From assembly GCA_029247365.1 (NCBI GenBank), contig JAQWLJ010000033.1:62001-126000 (forward strand): 64,000 bases of DNA. Direction: 5' to 3'. The position numbers and the translations under genes are program-made. The DNA comes from Acidimicrobiales bacterium. Its GTDB lineage: Bacteria > Actinomycetota > Acidimicrobiia > Acidimicrobiales > Aldehydirespiratoraceae. Below are positions 8,452 through 17,400 of this stretch, in pieces (the first letter of the stretch is position 1; every line of letters starts with the position of its first letter). Below the pieces are notes generated by a model. That model was not told where the DNA came from. It saw only the letters and a list, made by a program, of their open reading frames with translations, and did no database searches.

Positions 8452-9234
8452 ATGGGAGAAAACGTCCACCTCGAACGCGATGCCGCTGCGGGTGTCGCTG
8501 TCATTCGCCTCGATCGTCCGAAGGTCAACGCGCTCAGCTCACCGATGATGCACGACCTGGGTGACATCTGCGCGGAGCTGGCCAATGATCTCGCCGTGCG
8601 TGCCGTCGTTGTCACTGGCGGCCGCAAGAACTTCGCTGCGGGCGCCGACATCTCTGAGTTTCCGTCGTACGACCAGTCCGCCGCGACGGCGTTCTCGAAC
8701 ATGTTCAACGACGTACTCTTGGCGGTGGAGAACCTCCCGCAGGTGACGATCTCGGCAATCAACGGCTTCGCTCTGGGTGGTGGCCTTGAGGTCGCCGTCT
8801 CGACCGACTTCCGAATGATGGCCGAAGACGCCCGCATCGGGGTCCCTGAGATCCAACTCGGGCTGATCCCCGGCGGCGGCGGAACGCAGCGCCTGGCGCG
8901 CCTCGCCGGCGTCACGATGGCCAAGGACATGGTGTATAGCGGTCGTCACGTCGGTTCCGAGGAGGCGCTTGCGAACCGGATCGCTTCGTCGATCCACGAC
9001 CCTGACGCGCTGATGGACGACGCCATCGCCAAGGCCGCCGAGTACGCCGCCGGTCCTGCTGCGCTGCGCATGGCGAAGCGGGCGATCCTCGACGGGCTCG
9101 CGCTGCCCCTGGCCGATGCGGTGCGGGTCGAGGCGGACCAGTTCGGCGCGTGCTTTGCGACTGAGGACAACCGCATCGGCGTGCAGAGCTTCCTCGAGAA
9201 CGGTCCCGGCAAAGCCACGTTCACGGGACACTGA
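8452..9234 (+). CDS. enoyl-CoA hydratase/isomerase family protein
   Basis: RPKVNALSSPM, GRKNFAAGADISEF, ALGGGLEVAVSTDFRMMAEDARIGVPEIQLGLIPGGGGTQRL. Confidence 0.95.
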   Translation: MGENVHLERDAAAGVAVIRLDRPKVNALSSPMMHDLGDICAELANDLAVRAVVVTGGRKNFAAGADISEFPSYDQSAATAFSNMFNDVLLAVENLPQVTISAINGFALGGGLEVAVSTDFRMMAEDARIGVPEIQLGLIPGGGGTQRLARLAGVTMAKDMVYSGRHVGSEEALANRIASSIHDPDALMDDAIAKAAEYAAGPAALRMAKRAILDGLALPLADAVRVEADQFGACFATEDNRIGVQSFLENGPGKATFTGH

Positions 9235-9269
9235 CAAGAACGTCCGGCCCACCTGGAGTTACTCGACGC

Positions 9270-10007
9270 TCAGTCGATCTCCATCGCGCCCAGACGGACT
9301 ACGGCCAAGACGAGTGCGGTCATGGTGATGATTAGCGCACCCGCTATGCCGGACATGAGCGAAAGTTCGCCCAGATTGAGTTCGACGTCGGTGATCGAGG
9401 CAAGGATCGAGCGTGTGTAGCCGCGGATCGCAGCTCTGGCCGTCGCAGCTCCAAACTGGGCGATCAGTCCTTCCCACATGAGGACATAGCCGACTCCCCA
9501 AATCACTGCGTTGCGCACGAGGAGACCGAGCAGCACAAAAACGGCCGTGTAGGCGACCACGCCGACGCAAGTGGCGGCTGCGGCAGCGACGACCACGTCG
9601 GAACCGGCATCGAGGAGCACCCCCGAAAGCACCAGCGCCGGCAGCGTGAAGGGCAAGCTAATGATGATCGACCCGAGCCACGCTCCAATGACGACTGGGG
9701 CGCGTCCGATGGGTCGGAGCCACAGGTAGACGAGCGTGCGATCCTCGCGGAGGTCACCGAGCGAAGCTGCGGCGAACACCAGTGCGACGACTGGCACTAG
9801 CAGCGTGAAGCCGGCGAGATCGAGCAGCCGGACGCCGTCCTCGATCGGATCCTCGACCCTGTCGGAGGAACCAACCGCGAAGGACAGCAAGGCCAGAAAC
9901 GCGCCCAACACGACCAGCGCGAGCGCGCGACCTCGGGTGAGTAGTTGGCGCACCACGACGCGCAGCGTCAGGCGGACCGCTCCGACAAACCCGACTGAGC
10001 CGCTCAT
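9270..10007 (-). CDS. ABC transporter permease (ABC-2 type)
   Basis: About six hydrophobic segments; overlaps the ATPase gene by 4 nt. Confidence 0.75.
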   Translation of the reverse strand: MSGSVGFVGAVRLTLRVVVRQLLTRGRALALVVLGAFLALLSFAVGSSDRVEDPIEDGVRLLDLAGFTLLVPVVALVFAAASLGDLREDRTLVYLWLRPIGRAPVVIGAWLGSIIISLPFTLPALVLSGVLLDAGSDVVVAAAAATCVGVVAYTAVFVLLGLLVRNAVIWGVGYVLMWEGLIAQFGAATARAAIRGYTRSILASITDVELNLGELSLMSGIAGALIITMTALVLAVVRLGAMEID

Positions 10008-11029
10008 CGGCGTCGCTCCACCAGATAACGGAACACCGACTCAAGGTCGTCGTCGAGGGGGACCAACTCGTTGAGCTGCGCTCCGTGTTCGACGGCAATC
10101 GGGGCGGCCTCGCGCCCGAACCGGTCGACGTCGACGGTGCTGGCGACGACCGCAGTGGATGCCACCTCGACGCTATCGGCCACACCGCGTTCGATCAGCG
10201 CGGCTGCAACTCGTCGCGGCTCGTCGGTTCGCAAACGGATCCGATGGGGGCGGTCGTCCATCAGTTCCCGCAGGGCGCGGTAGTCCCCTGATGCTGCGAG
10301 GCGGCCCTGGGAGATGACCAGTACGTTCGATCCGAGCCGAGCGACCTCGTCGAGCACATGGCTCGAGACGAGGATGCACTTGCCCCGCTCAGCCAGGTCG
10401 TGAAAGAGGTCGATCATCCGGTTGCGCTGGACGGGATCGAGGCCGGTAAGGGGCTCGTCGAGAATCAAAACATCAGGGTCGTTGACAAGTGCGGCGGCAA
10501 GCTTGACTCGCTGCCGCATGCCCTTCGAGAACGAGCCGACGATCTTCGTTGTCTGGTCGACGAGTTCGACATGGGAGAGTGACTCGGCGACCGCAGCGTC
10601 GAGCGCAGCGCCGCTGAGGGCGTGTGTCTCGCCGGCAAACCGGACAAACTCGTGGGCAGTAAGCCTATCGAAGAGCGCGTCCTGCTGGGGGGCGAGGCCG
10701 ATGCGGCCTCGCACGACCTTTTCGCGTCGGGCATCCCGGCCGAGAACGCGCACCGTGCCGCGGGTCGGGGGCGTCAGGCCACACAGCATCCGGAACAATG
10801 TCGACTTCCCAGCTCCGTTCGGTCCGAGCAGAGCGGTGACCCCTGCGCCAACCTGGAACGTGACATCGGAGACCGCAACGACATTGCCGAACGACTTCGT
10901 GACCCCCGCAGCCTCGACCATGACCGGGCCCTCGATGGGCTTCGCGATACCCGCAACCGCGACAGCATCGGCGGTGGGGGGTGGGGGCTGTGATGCTGGT
11001 GATGACGGCGGGGGCGGCAGGTTCGACAT
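10004..11029 (-). CDS. ABC transporter ATP-binding protein
   Basis: ALLGPNGAGKSTLFRML, SFSKGMRQRVKLAAALVNDPDVLILDEPLTGLDP. Confidence 0.95.
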   Translation of the reverse strand: MSNLPPPPSSPASQPPPPTADAVAVAGIAKPIEGPVMVEAAGVTKSFGNVVAVSDVTFQVGAGVTALLGPNGAGKSTLFRMLCGLTPPTRGTVRVLGRDARREKVVRGRIGLAPQQDALFDRLTAHEFVRFAGETHALSGAALDAAVAESLSHVELVDQTTKIVGSFSKGMRQRVKLAAALVNDPDVLILDEPLTGLDPVQRNRMIDLFHDLAERGKCILVSSHVLDEVARLGSNVLVISQGRLAASGDYRALRELMDDRPHRIRLRTDEPRRVAAALIERGVADSVEVASTAVVASTVDVDRFGREAAPIAVEHGAQLNELVPLDDDLESVFRYLVERRR

Positions 11030-11910
11030 CAGATCACCGACAGCTTTCGATAGCGGCCGACGAGGACACCGAAGCCGGCGAGGATCCATCCGATGACGCC
11101 GACGGTCACCGACAGGTCGGACACCGCACCGGCGGGCCCGTTGCTCGTGTCACCGAACAGCCGGATCGCAGACTCGAAGGGCGACCCGAGCGGATCGAAC
11201 ACCAGGTACTTCGAGCTCATCTCGAGTTCCTCGACGAGGGTCCCCGCCACGATCGAGCCACCGAGGAGCACGAGCAGGACCGCCACACTTGCAAAAGCCC
11301 GACGGTCGGTGAGACTCGAGATACCGAGGCTCACCCCACAGTAAGTAATCACGATGATGAGGCCGCCGAGGAGCAGCTTGGCGAAGACCAAAAACCAGTC
11401 GCCGAAGCCGTCGGGCCCCTGACCCTGGATGGTGTACCCAAGCAGAAGCAGAAGGGCTGGGCCGAGCACGACGATCGCCATCGTGCCCGCGACTGCGACA
11501 GTCTTGGCAATCAGGTAGGTCCAGCGGGTGAGCGGAGTCGACATGTAGAGCGCAACCATGCCGTCGCGTCGGTCGCGAACGATCGCCTCGGGCGCGACGG
11601 CGACGGCGTAGAGGAAGTGAGCGAAAATCAGGAACCCAAACGACTCGGATGGTCCGAGGAACTCGTAGTAGTCCGGACGGATACCGTTAGAGACATCGCC
11701 GAATAGCGCCACGATGCCGAAAATGATCACGGTCGGCAGGAACGCGATCATCGCAATGATGACCGGAAACACCTTGTGCCGACCCTTGCGGCCGATGCCG
11801 AGCATGCTCTTCGTCGTGTACCAGACAACCGAGCGAACCGAGCTGACGATGCCCGCCCGCTCGCCGTCGAACCTGCGATAGCCCTGATCGAAGATCTCGG
11901 CGGCGGTCAT
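11029..11910 (-). CDS. ABC transporter permease
   Basis: Multi-pass hydrophobic protein; ATGA-type overlap with the downstream ATPase gene. Confidence 0.8.
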   Translation of the reverse strand: MTAAEIFDQGYRRFDGERAGIVSSVRSVVWYTTKSMLGIGRKGRHKVFPVIIAMIAFLPTVIIFGIVALFGDVSNGIRPDYYEFLGPSESFGFLIFAHFLYAVAVAPEAIVRDRRDGMVALYMSTPLTRWTYLIAKTVAVAGTMAIVVLGPALLLLLGYTIQGQGPDGFGDWFLVFAKLLLGGLIIVITYCGVSLGISSLTDRRAFASVAVLLVLLGGSIVAGTLVEELEMSSKYLVFDPLGSPFESAIRLFGDTSNGPAGAVSDLSVTVGVIGWILAGFGVLVGRYRKLSVI

Positions 11911-12848
11911 GCGGGAACCTCGATGAACAGGTCTTCAAGCGATCGCCGACCCACCTCGATCCGGCGAAGCCGGGCCCGCTCAGCAGCGACGGCATCACGG
12001 ATCGTGTCAAGCGTGGTCCGCCGGTCGTCACCGGTGACGCGAAGTTGGCTGAGTTCACGCCGCACGTTGAGTCCGGCAGCACTTAGCCGGGCCTCGACGG
12101 CATCGACCGAGCCGGGGCGGTCGTCGATCTCCACCAACTCGACGACCACGGTTTGGGTGTCACCGACGAGCGTCTCGAGTGGCCCTTGGACGACTAGTCG
12201 GCCTGCATCGAGTGCCACGATGCTGTCGCAGACGCGCTCGACCTCCTCGAGCAGATGCGACGAGAGCAACACGTCAATCTGGTAATCGCGGCTGATCTGC
12301 TTAATTAGGGCGAGCATCTCGTCCCGCTGGACCGGATCGAGTCCATCGGTGGGCTCGTCGAGCAGGACAAGACTCGGGTCGGCGGCGATTGCTTGGGCAA
12401 GCTTGACCCGCTGGCGCTGTCCGGTGGACATAGTGCCGATCGGCCGAAAGCGTTCCTCGCCCAGCCCGACCAACCACAGAACGTCGCTCGCCCGACCCCG
12501 GGCTTCAGCCCGAGGCATGCCTCGCACCTCGGCCAGATGTTTCACGAAGTCGAACGCAGGCATGTCCTCAGGAAGCACGTTGCGTTCGGGCCCGTAGCCG
12601 ACCCTGGCTCGCAACTCGCGAGCGTCGCGACCCGGATCGAGACCCAGCACCGTCACAGTGCCGGTCGTCGGGGCCCGGAGGCCAAGTGCAACAGACATCA
12701 GCGTTGTCTTCCCCGCACCGTTGGCGCCGACCAGCCCAGTCACGCCGTTGGGGACCTCGATGCTGACGGTATCGAGGGCACGCTGGCTCCCAAACTGCAT
12801 TGTGAGCCCGGTGGTCGTGAGGATCGTCACGCTGCGAATCCTAGACAT
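11907..12848 (-). CDS. ABC transporter ATP-binding protein
   Basis: GLVGANGAGKTTLMSV, STGQRQRVKLAQAIAADPSLVLLDEPTDGLDP. Confidence 0.95.
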   Translation of the reverse strand: MSRIRSVTILTTTGLTMQFGSQRALDTVSIEVPNGVTGLVGANGAGKTTLMSVALGLRAPTTGTVTVLGLDPGRDARELRARVGYGPERNVLPEDMPAFDFVKHLAEVRGMPRAEARGRASDVLWLVGLGEERFRPIGTMSTGQRQRVKLAQAIAADPSLVLLDEPTDGLDPVQRDEMLALIKQISRDYQIDVLLSSHLLEEVERVCDSIVALDAGRLVVQGPLETLVGDTQTVVVELVEIDDRPGSVDAVEARLSAAGLNVRRELSQLRVTGDDRRTTLDTIRDAVAAERARLRRIEVGRRSLEDLFIEVPA

Positions 12849-12942
12849 AGGTGTTGCCCACCCATGGTTCAGTTAACCGGCAACGCATAGGCGATGATCC
12901 CGGCCAGGAGGAGCCAGTCGCTGACACGACTATCGAGGACGA

Positions 12943-15900
12943 CTAGGGGTCGACTCGCCCGACACCGGCGGCGGCCTCGAACGCCACCCACCAACCTGAT
13001 TCGGGAATTCCCATTGCGGTGAGGACTTCGATCGCGGTGGCCCGCAGACTGGCGGCGTCGCTCGAGCCGAGACGGGTCGCCACCACCGCCGCAGCGGTGG
13101 AGACGATCGCAGGGAAAAGCATGTCGCCCCCCGACGGGAGTGCGGCGCGCGCCCGTTCGAGTGCTGTCTCGGCTGCAGCTGCGTCGTCGGACCGGGCCGC
13201 CGCAAGCGCCACTGCAATGCGCGCGATGACCCGGTCGGAGTACGTGGCCCTCGAGCTTGCCTCGACCGCGTCGATTAGCTCGTCAGTCGGAAGGTCAAGC
13301 GCGGTACGACCGATCGCCATCACCGCCCACGCCCATACCGATTCGTTCTCGTTGCCGGGCAGTGGCGAATCGGCGAGCAAGTCGACAGCGTTTTGAGGAT
13401 CGCCGGTCTGCAAGTAGGCAACGGCGCGGCTGACCCGGCGCTCGGCCTCGCCGAGGACTTCGGGGTCGGTGGTGACGAGCGCTTCGAATCCCTCGAACCG
13501 GGCGACATCGCCTACCGTGGCTGCAGCGGCGATTGTGGCGGAGTGCAGTAGGTCGGCCCCGGGCCCAGCCGAGTGATCGTGCGAGGCGTTTTCGAGCAAC
13601 TGGAACCCGAGGCCGAGCCGCCCTCGCCGGACCAGCGCCCGGCCGCGGACCGCCAATGCCTGTGAGACACCGAGGCTGTCGGCTCCTTCGGGGAAATGCG
13701 TGACTGCCGCCTCAGAGTGCTCGAGCGCGTCATCGACGCGTCCTGACCAGAGCGCTGAGTTTGCGAGGGCAACGTTCATCATCCCCTGACCCCACTTGTC
13801 ACCCTGTTCGCGCGCGTCGAGCAGCGCTGTGCGAGCGAGCTCGTCGGCCTCAGCAAAGCGGCCCTCGTAGATCCGAACATATGCCAGCAGTCCGGTACTC
13901 CATGCTTGGCCGGCGAGGTCGCCGGCGCGTTCGAACGCGTCGGCGGCGGCATGGAGGCGATCCTCCGCTTCACCCATTCGACCCTCCGAGAATGAGATCC
14001 AGGCAAGGTTCTGGCGGGCCCACGCCATTCCTACCTCATCACCGAGGCGCTCATAGAAGGTAAACGACGCCAAGATCGACTCCTCAGCGGCGTCACTGGC
14101 GCCCTGGAACAGCTCGGCCATGCCGCGACGCCGGAGGGCGGCGGCGCGAAGGCGGTCATCACCGGACTCGACGGCAAGGTCAAGAGCGACATGCGCGTGT
14201 TGGACCGCTGGGCCGTATTCGTCGGCCCACTGGGCGAGCTCACTGGCGACCAGCTCGCTCCGCGCTTTCGTTTCGATCGGCGTGGTGTTGTCGATCAACG
14301 ACATCGCCTCGTCGAGATCCGCACGAGCCGCGGCCGGCTCGAGGCTCCGCGCTTGGGTCTCGGATCGACGCAGCAAGACGTCGACCCGGCGAACATCTTC
14401 GGGGGGCAGCAAGTCGAGTGAAATCGTCTGCAACTCGATCATCTGGTCATTCGATGACCGAACGCTGAGCTCGTCGAGCGCCTTGATCGTCCACTCAACG
14501 GCCTTATCGGCGAGGTCGTCCTCAATCCCCTCGACCCCACCGACCTCGTCGACGAGCGCAGCCGCCTGGCGATAATGGCGGGCAATCGTGTCGATATCGG
14601 AGGGCCTGTGCGTCTCGAGCCACCGGGCAACGCCGCCATGGCGAAACGCACGCTGGGTCTTCGTGAGTCGGTCGTAGACCACGTCGCGAACCACATTGGA
14701 GAGGAATGCCCATGCGTTCGTGGTCACGTCGAGCAGATCGGCGCGCTGAAGCGTGACGATGGCATCCTGGATATCGGACTCGCCTTGGGTGAATGCCGTC
14801 ATTCGTTGAAGGTTTTTGCGTTCGCCCCGAAGGCCCAGCACCGCTGCGTCGCCAATGAGGTTGCGGGCCGGTTCGTCGAGGGCGTCTAGCCGGGCCCCAA
14901 TCACGCTGCGGACGTTTGCGGGAAGGCTGCCGGCCTCAGCCGCCTCCGAGCCGGTGGCCGCAACCATGCGGGCCATCTCCTCGAGGAATAACGGGTTGCC
15001 ACCGGCACGCTCGACGAGCGCAATGCGAGTGGGAACATCGAGATCGGGGGCAACTTCAGCTGCGAGCAGGTTCATCGAGACGTCGTCGAGCCCGTCGAGC
15101 ACGAGTGAGACGGAGTTGAACAAGCTCGACCGCGGTGTCCACCGCTCGTGCAACGCGGCCGTGCCCGACACGAGTACGACGACCGGCCGGCGACCGAGTC
15201 GGTCGAGGAGATCGTCGAGCAAGCGGAGGACCTCGTCGTCAGCCCAGTGCAGGTCAGAAAGCCACAGCAGCAACGGCGACCGCCGGGTGAGGACACCGAG
15301 GATGATCCGCGTGCTGCGGGTGACCTCGGCCGAGGACCGTTCAGTGGCGAGCTTGGCTAGGGGCGTTTCGTAGCCAAGAAGGTGAAGGATGCCGTCGGCA
15401 ACGCGGCCGGCGTCGAGGGCTGCCGACCGCTCGCGCAAGATACCGCTGACCATGTCGTCGATAACCCCACGGGCCGTGTCGTACGTTGCATCGATGTCGA
15501 GGCCCGTCGCCGACCGGACAAGTTCTGCGATGGGCCACCAGATGTTCGTCTCCCCGTAGGGCAGGCACCGGCCGTGGAGCTCGATTGCATCGTGATCAAA
15601 GCGCGCCAGCTCGGCGAGTTCCGCCGCCAGGCGAGTCTTCCCTTGGCCGGGCTCGCCTGTGATAGTCAGCAGTAAGCCGCGTCGGTCGCCGTAGGCCTGC
15701 TCCATTGCCACTCGCGATGTGCCGAGTTCGCGGTCACGTCCAACAAACGGCAACTCGGGACTCGTTCGCCGCTCACCTGGGCGCCCGTACGGCGCTAGCG
15801 CGCGGTACGCCGTGACCGGCGACTCTCGTCCTCGGGCATGAAGCTGCCCTATGGAGCGGTAGCGGATCAGCTCCTGGGTGGCGGCGTAGGTGTCGCTGCT

Positions 15901-16509
15901 GACCACCACAGTGCCGGGTTCGGCGGTGGTCTGCAGCCGCGACGCTGTGTTCACAACGTCGCCCATTGCGGTGTAGTCGTCGCCGGCCTGCATCGCACCG
16001 ACGAGGACTTCGCCAGTATTGATGCCGATGCGGAGACGGATGCCGACGCCGGTCTCGTCGTCAAACCGGGTGACGGTCTCTTGCATGCGCAGCGCAGCTC
16101 GAACCGCACGCTCGGCGTCGTCTTCGTGCGCGATGGGCGCACCGAAGAGGGCGACGATCGCATCACCAACGACCTTGTCAACACGGCCACCGAATGCCGT
16201 GATGTCGTCGGCGAGCAGCGCGAAGCAGCGATCAACGAAGTTTTTTACCTGCTCGGGATCCTTGTATTCTGACAGTCCGGTGAAACCAACGATGTCGGCG
16301 AATAGGACCGTCACGACCCGTCTCTCATCGGCTCGACGGGTCAGCTCTTGACCGCACGAGCTGCAGAACCGAGCGTCATCCACAACTGGCGAACCACATG
16401 CCGGACACTTCACGCTGCTCAATCTACGTCGACTCATCGCGGGGGACGCGAGCAGTCCGTCAGAGAGGAGACTGCGGTTGTGGGAACGCTTTCCCATCGT
16501 TGGGTCCAA
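12943..16509 (-). CDS. class III adenylate/guanylate cyclase-AAA ATPase-TPR multidomain regulator
   Basis: Zinc-ribbon CPACGSPVVDDARFCSSCGQEL; cyclase VTVLFADIVGFTGLSE...GDAIVALFGAP; Walker A GEPGQGKTRLAAELAE; long helical TPR-like C-terminus. Start may be the internal MSRRRLSS. Confidence 0.9.
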   Translation of the reverse strand: MDPTMGKRSHNRSLLSDGLLASPAMSRRRLSSVKCPACGSPVVDDARFCSSCGQELTRRADERRVVTVLFADIVGFTGLSEYKDPEQVKNFVDRCFALLADDITAFGGRVDKVVGDAIVALFGAPIAHEDDAERAVRAALRMQETVTRFDDETGVGIRLRIGINTGEVLVGAMQAGDDYTAMGDVVNTASRLQTTAEPGTVVVSSDTYAATQELIRYRSIGQLHARGRESPVTAYRALAPYGRPGERRTSPELPFVGRDRELGTSRVAMEQAYGDRRGLLLTITGEPGQGKTRLAAELAELARFDHDAIELHGRCLPYGETNIWWPIAELVRSATGLDIDATYDTARGVIDDMVSGILRERSAALDAGRVADGILHLLGYETPLAKLATERSSAEVTRSTRIILGVLTRRSPLLLWLSDLHWADDEVLRLLDDLLDRLGRRPVVVLVSGTAALHERWTPRSSLFNSVSLVLDGLDDVSMNLLAAEVAPDLDVPTRIALVERAGGNPLFLEEMARMVAATGSEAAEAGSLPANVRSVIGARLDALDEPARNLIGDAAVLGLRGERKNLQRMTAFTQGESDIQDAIVTLQRADLLDVTTNAWAFLSNVVRDVVYDRLTKTQRAFRHGGVARWLETHRPSDIDTIARHYRQAAALVDEVGGVEGIEDDLADKAVEWTIKALDELSVRSSNDQMIELQTISLDLLPPEDVRRVDVLLRRSETQARSLEPAAARADLDEAMSLIDNTTPIETKARSELVASELAQWADEYGPAVQHAHVALDLAVESGDDRLRAAALRRRGMAELFQGASDAAEESILASFTFYERLGDEVGMAWARQNLAWISFSEGRMGEAEDRLHAAADAFERAGDLAGQAWSTGLLAYVRIYEGRFAEADELARTALLDAREQGDKWGQGMMNVALANSALWSGRVDDALEHSEAAVTHFPEGADSLGVSQALAVRGRALVRRGRLGLGFQLLENASHDHSAGPGADLLHSATIAAAATVGDVARFEGFEALVTTDPEVLGEAERRVSRAVAYLQTGDPQNAVDLLADSPLPGNENESVWAWAVMAIGRTALDLPTDELIDAVEASSRATYSDRVIARIAVALAAARSDDAAAAETALERARAALPSGGDMLFPAIVSTAAAVVATRLGSSDAASLRATAIEVLTAMGIPESGWWVAFEAAAGVGRVDP

Positions 16510-16644
16510 CAGCAGTCGAGAACCGAACCGTCTCGGCTAAAAGCGAATCTGTTCGCTACCGACGGATTACCAGCGTCTGTCGCAATGTCCGCCCGTTAGC
16601 GTGAGCAGAACAAGCGAGTGCAATCCCCCACCTGGAGTCCTGTG

Positions 16645-17397
16645 ATGACCGACGCCCCGCCCCCCGCCAGCGCCGCAGCTGCCGCCCGAGCCGAAGGCGC
16701 CACCAAAATCTACGGCTCGGGTGACACCGAAGTCCGTGCCCTTGACGGCGTCGACGTGTCGTTCAACCTCGGCGAATTCACCGCCATCATGGGACCGTCG
16801 GGCTCTGGCAAGTCCACCCTCATGCATTGCATGGCCGGACTCGACACCCTCACCAGCGGCGAGGTCTACATCGGCGCCACGCCGCTGTCGGTCCAGTCCG
16901 AAAAAGATCTCACACTCCTTCGCCGCGACAACGTCGGTTTCGTCTTCCAGGCGTTCAATCTCATTCCGACGCTTACCGCAATGGAGAACATCACGCTTCC
17001 AGCCGACCTTGCTGGCCGGCCCGCCGATGCCGAGTGGGTCGACAAAGTCATTTCGACCGTGGGTCTCACCAACCGCATCACCCACCGGCCCAACGAGCTC
17101 TCTGGCGGCCAGCAGCAGCGGGTCGCGGTTAGTCGTGCCCTCGCCAGCCAGCCCGAGATCATCTTCGCCGATGAGCCCACCGGCAACCTCGACTCCACCA
17201 CCGGCGGCGAGATCCTCGCCTTCATGCGCAGCGCCGTCGACGAATACGGCCAGACCATTGCGATGGTCACCCACGACCCAACAGCTGCGTCGTACGCCGA
17301 TCGCGTCATCTTTCTCGTCGACGGGAAAATTGTCGACGAGCTTTCTGACCCGACACCCGACACCGTTCTTGACATGATGAAGAGCCTTGGCGACTGA
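16645..17397 (+). CDS. ABC transporter ATP-binding protein (LolD/MacB-like)
   Basis: IMGPSGSGKSTLMHCMAGLD, ELSGGQQQRVAVSRALASQPEIIFADEPTGNLD. Confidence 0.95.
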   Translation: MTDAPPPASAAAAARAEGATKIYGSGDTEVRALDGVDVSFNLGEFTAIMGPSGSGKSTLMHCMAGLDTLTSGEVYIGATPLSVQSEKDLTLLRRDNVGFVFQAFNLIPTLTAMENITLPADLAGRPADAEWVDKVISTVGLTNRITHRPNELSGGQQQRVAVSRALASQPEIIFADEPTGNLDSTTGGEILAFMRSAVDEYGQTIAMVTHDPTAASYADRVIFLVDGKIVDELSDPTPDTVLDMMKSLGD

Positions 17398-17400
17398 TCG

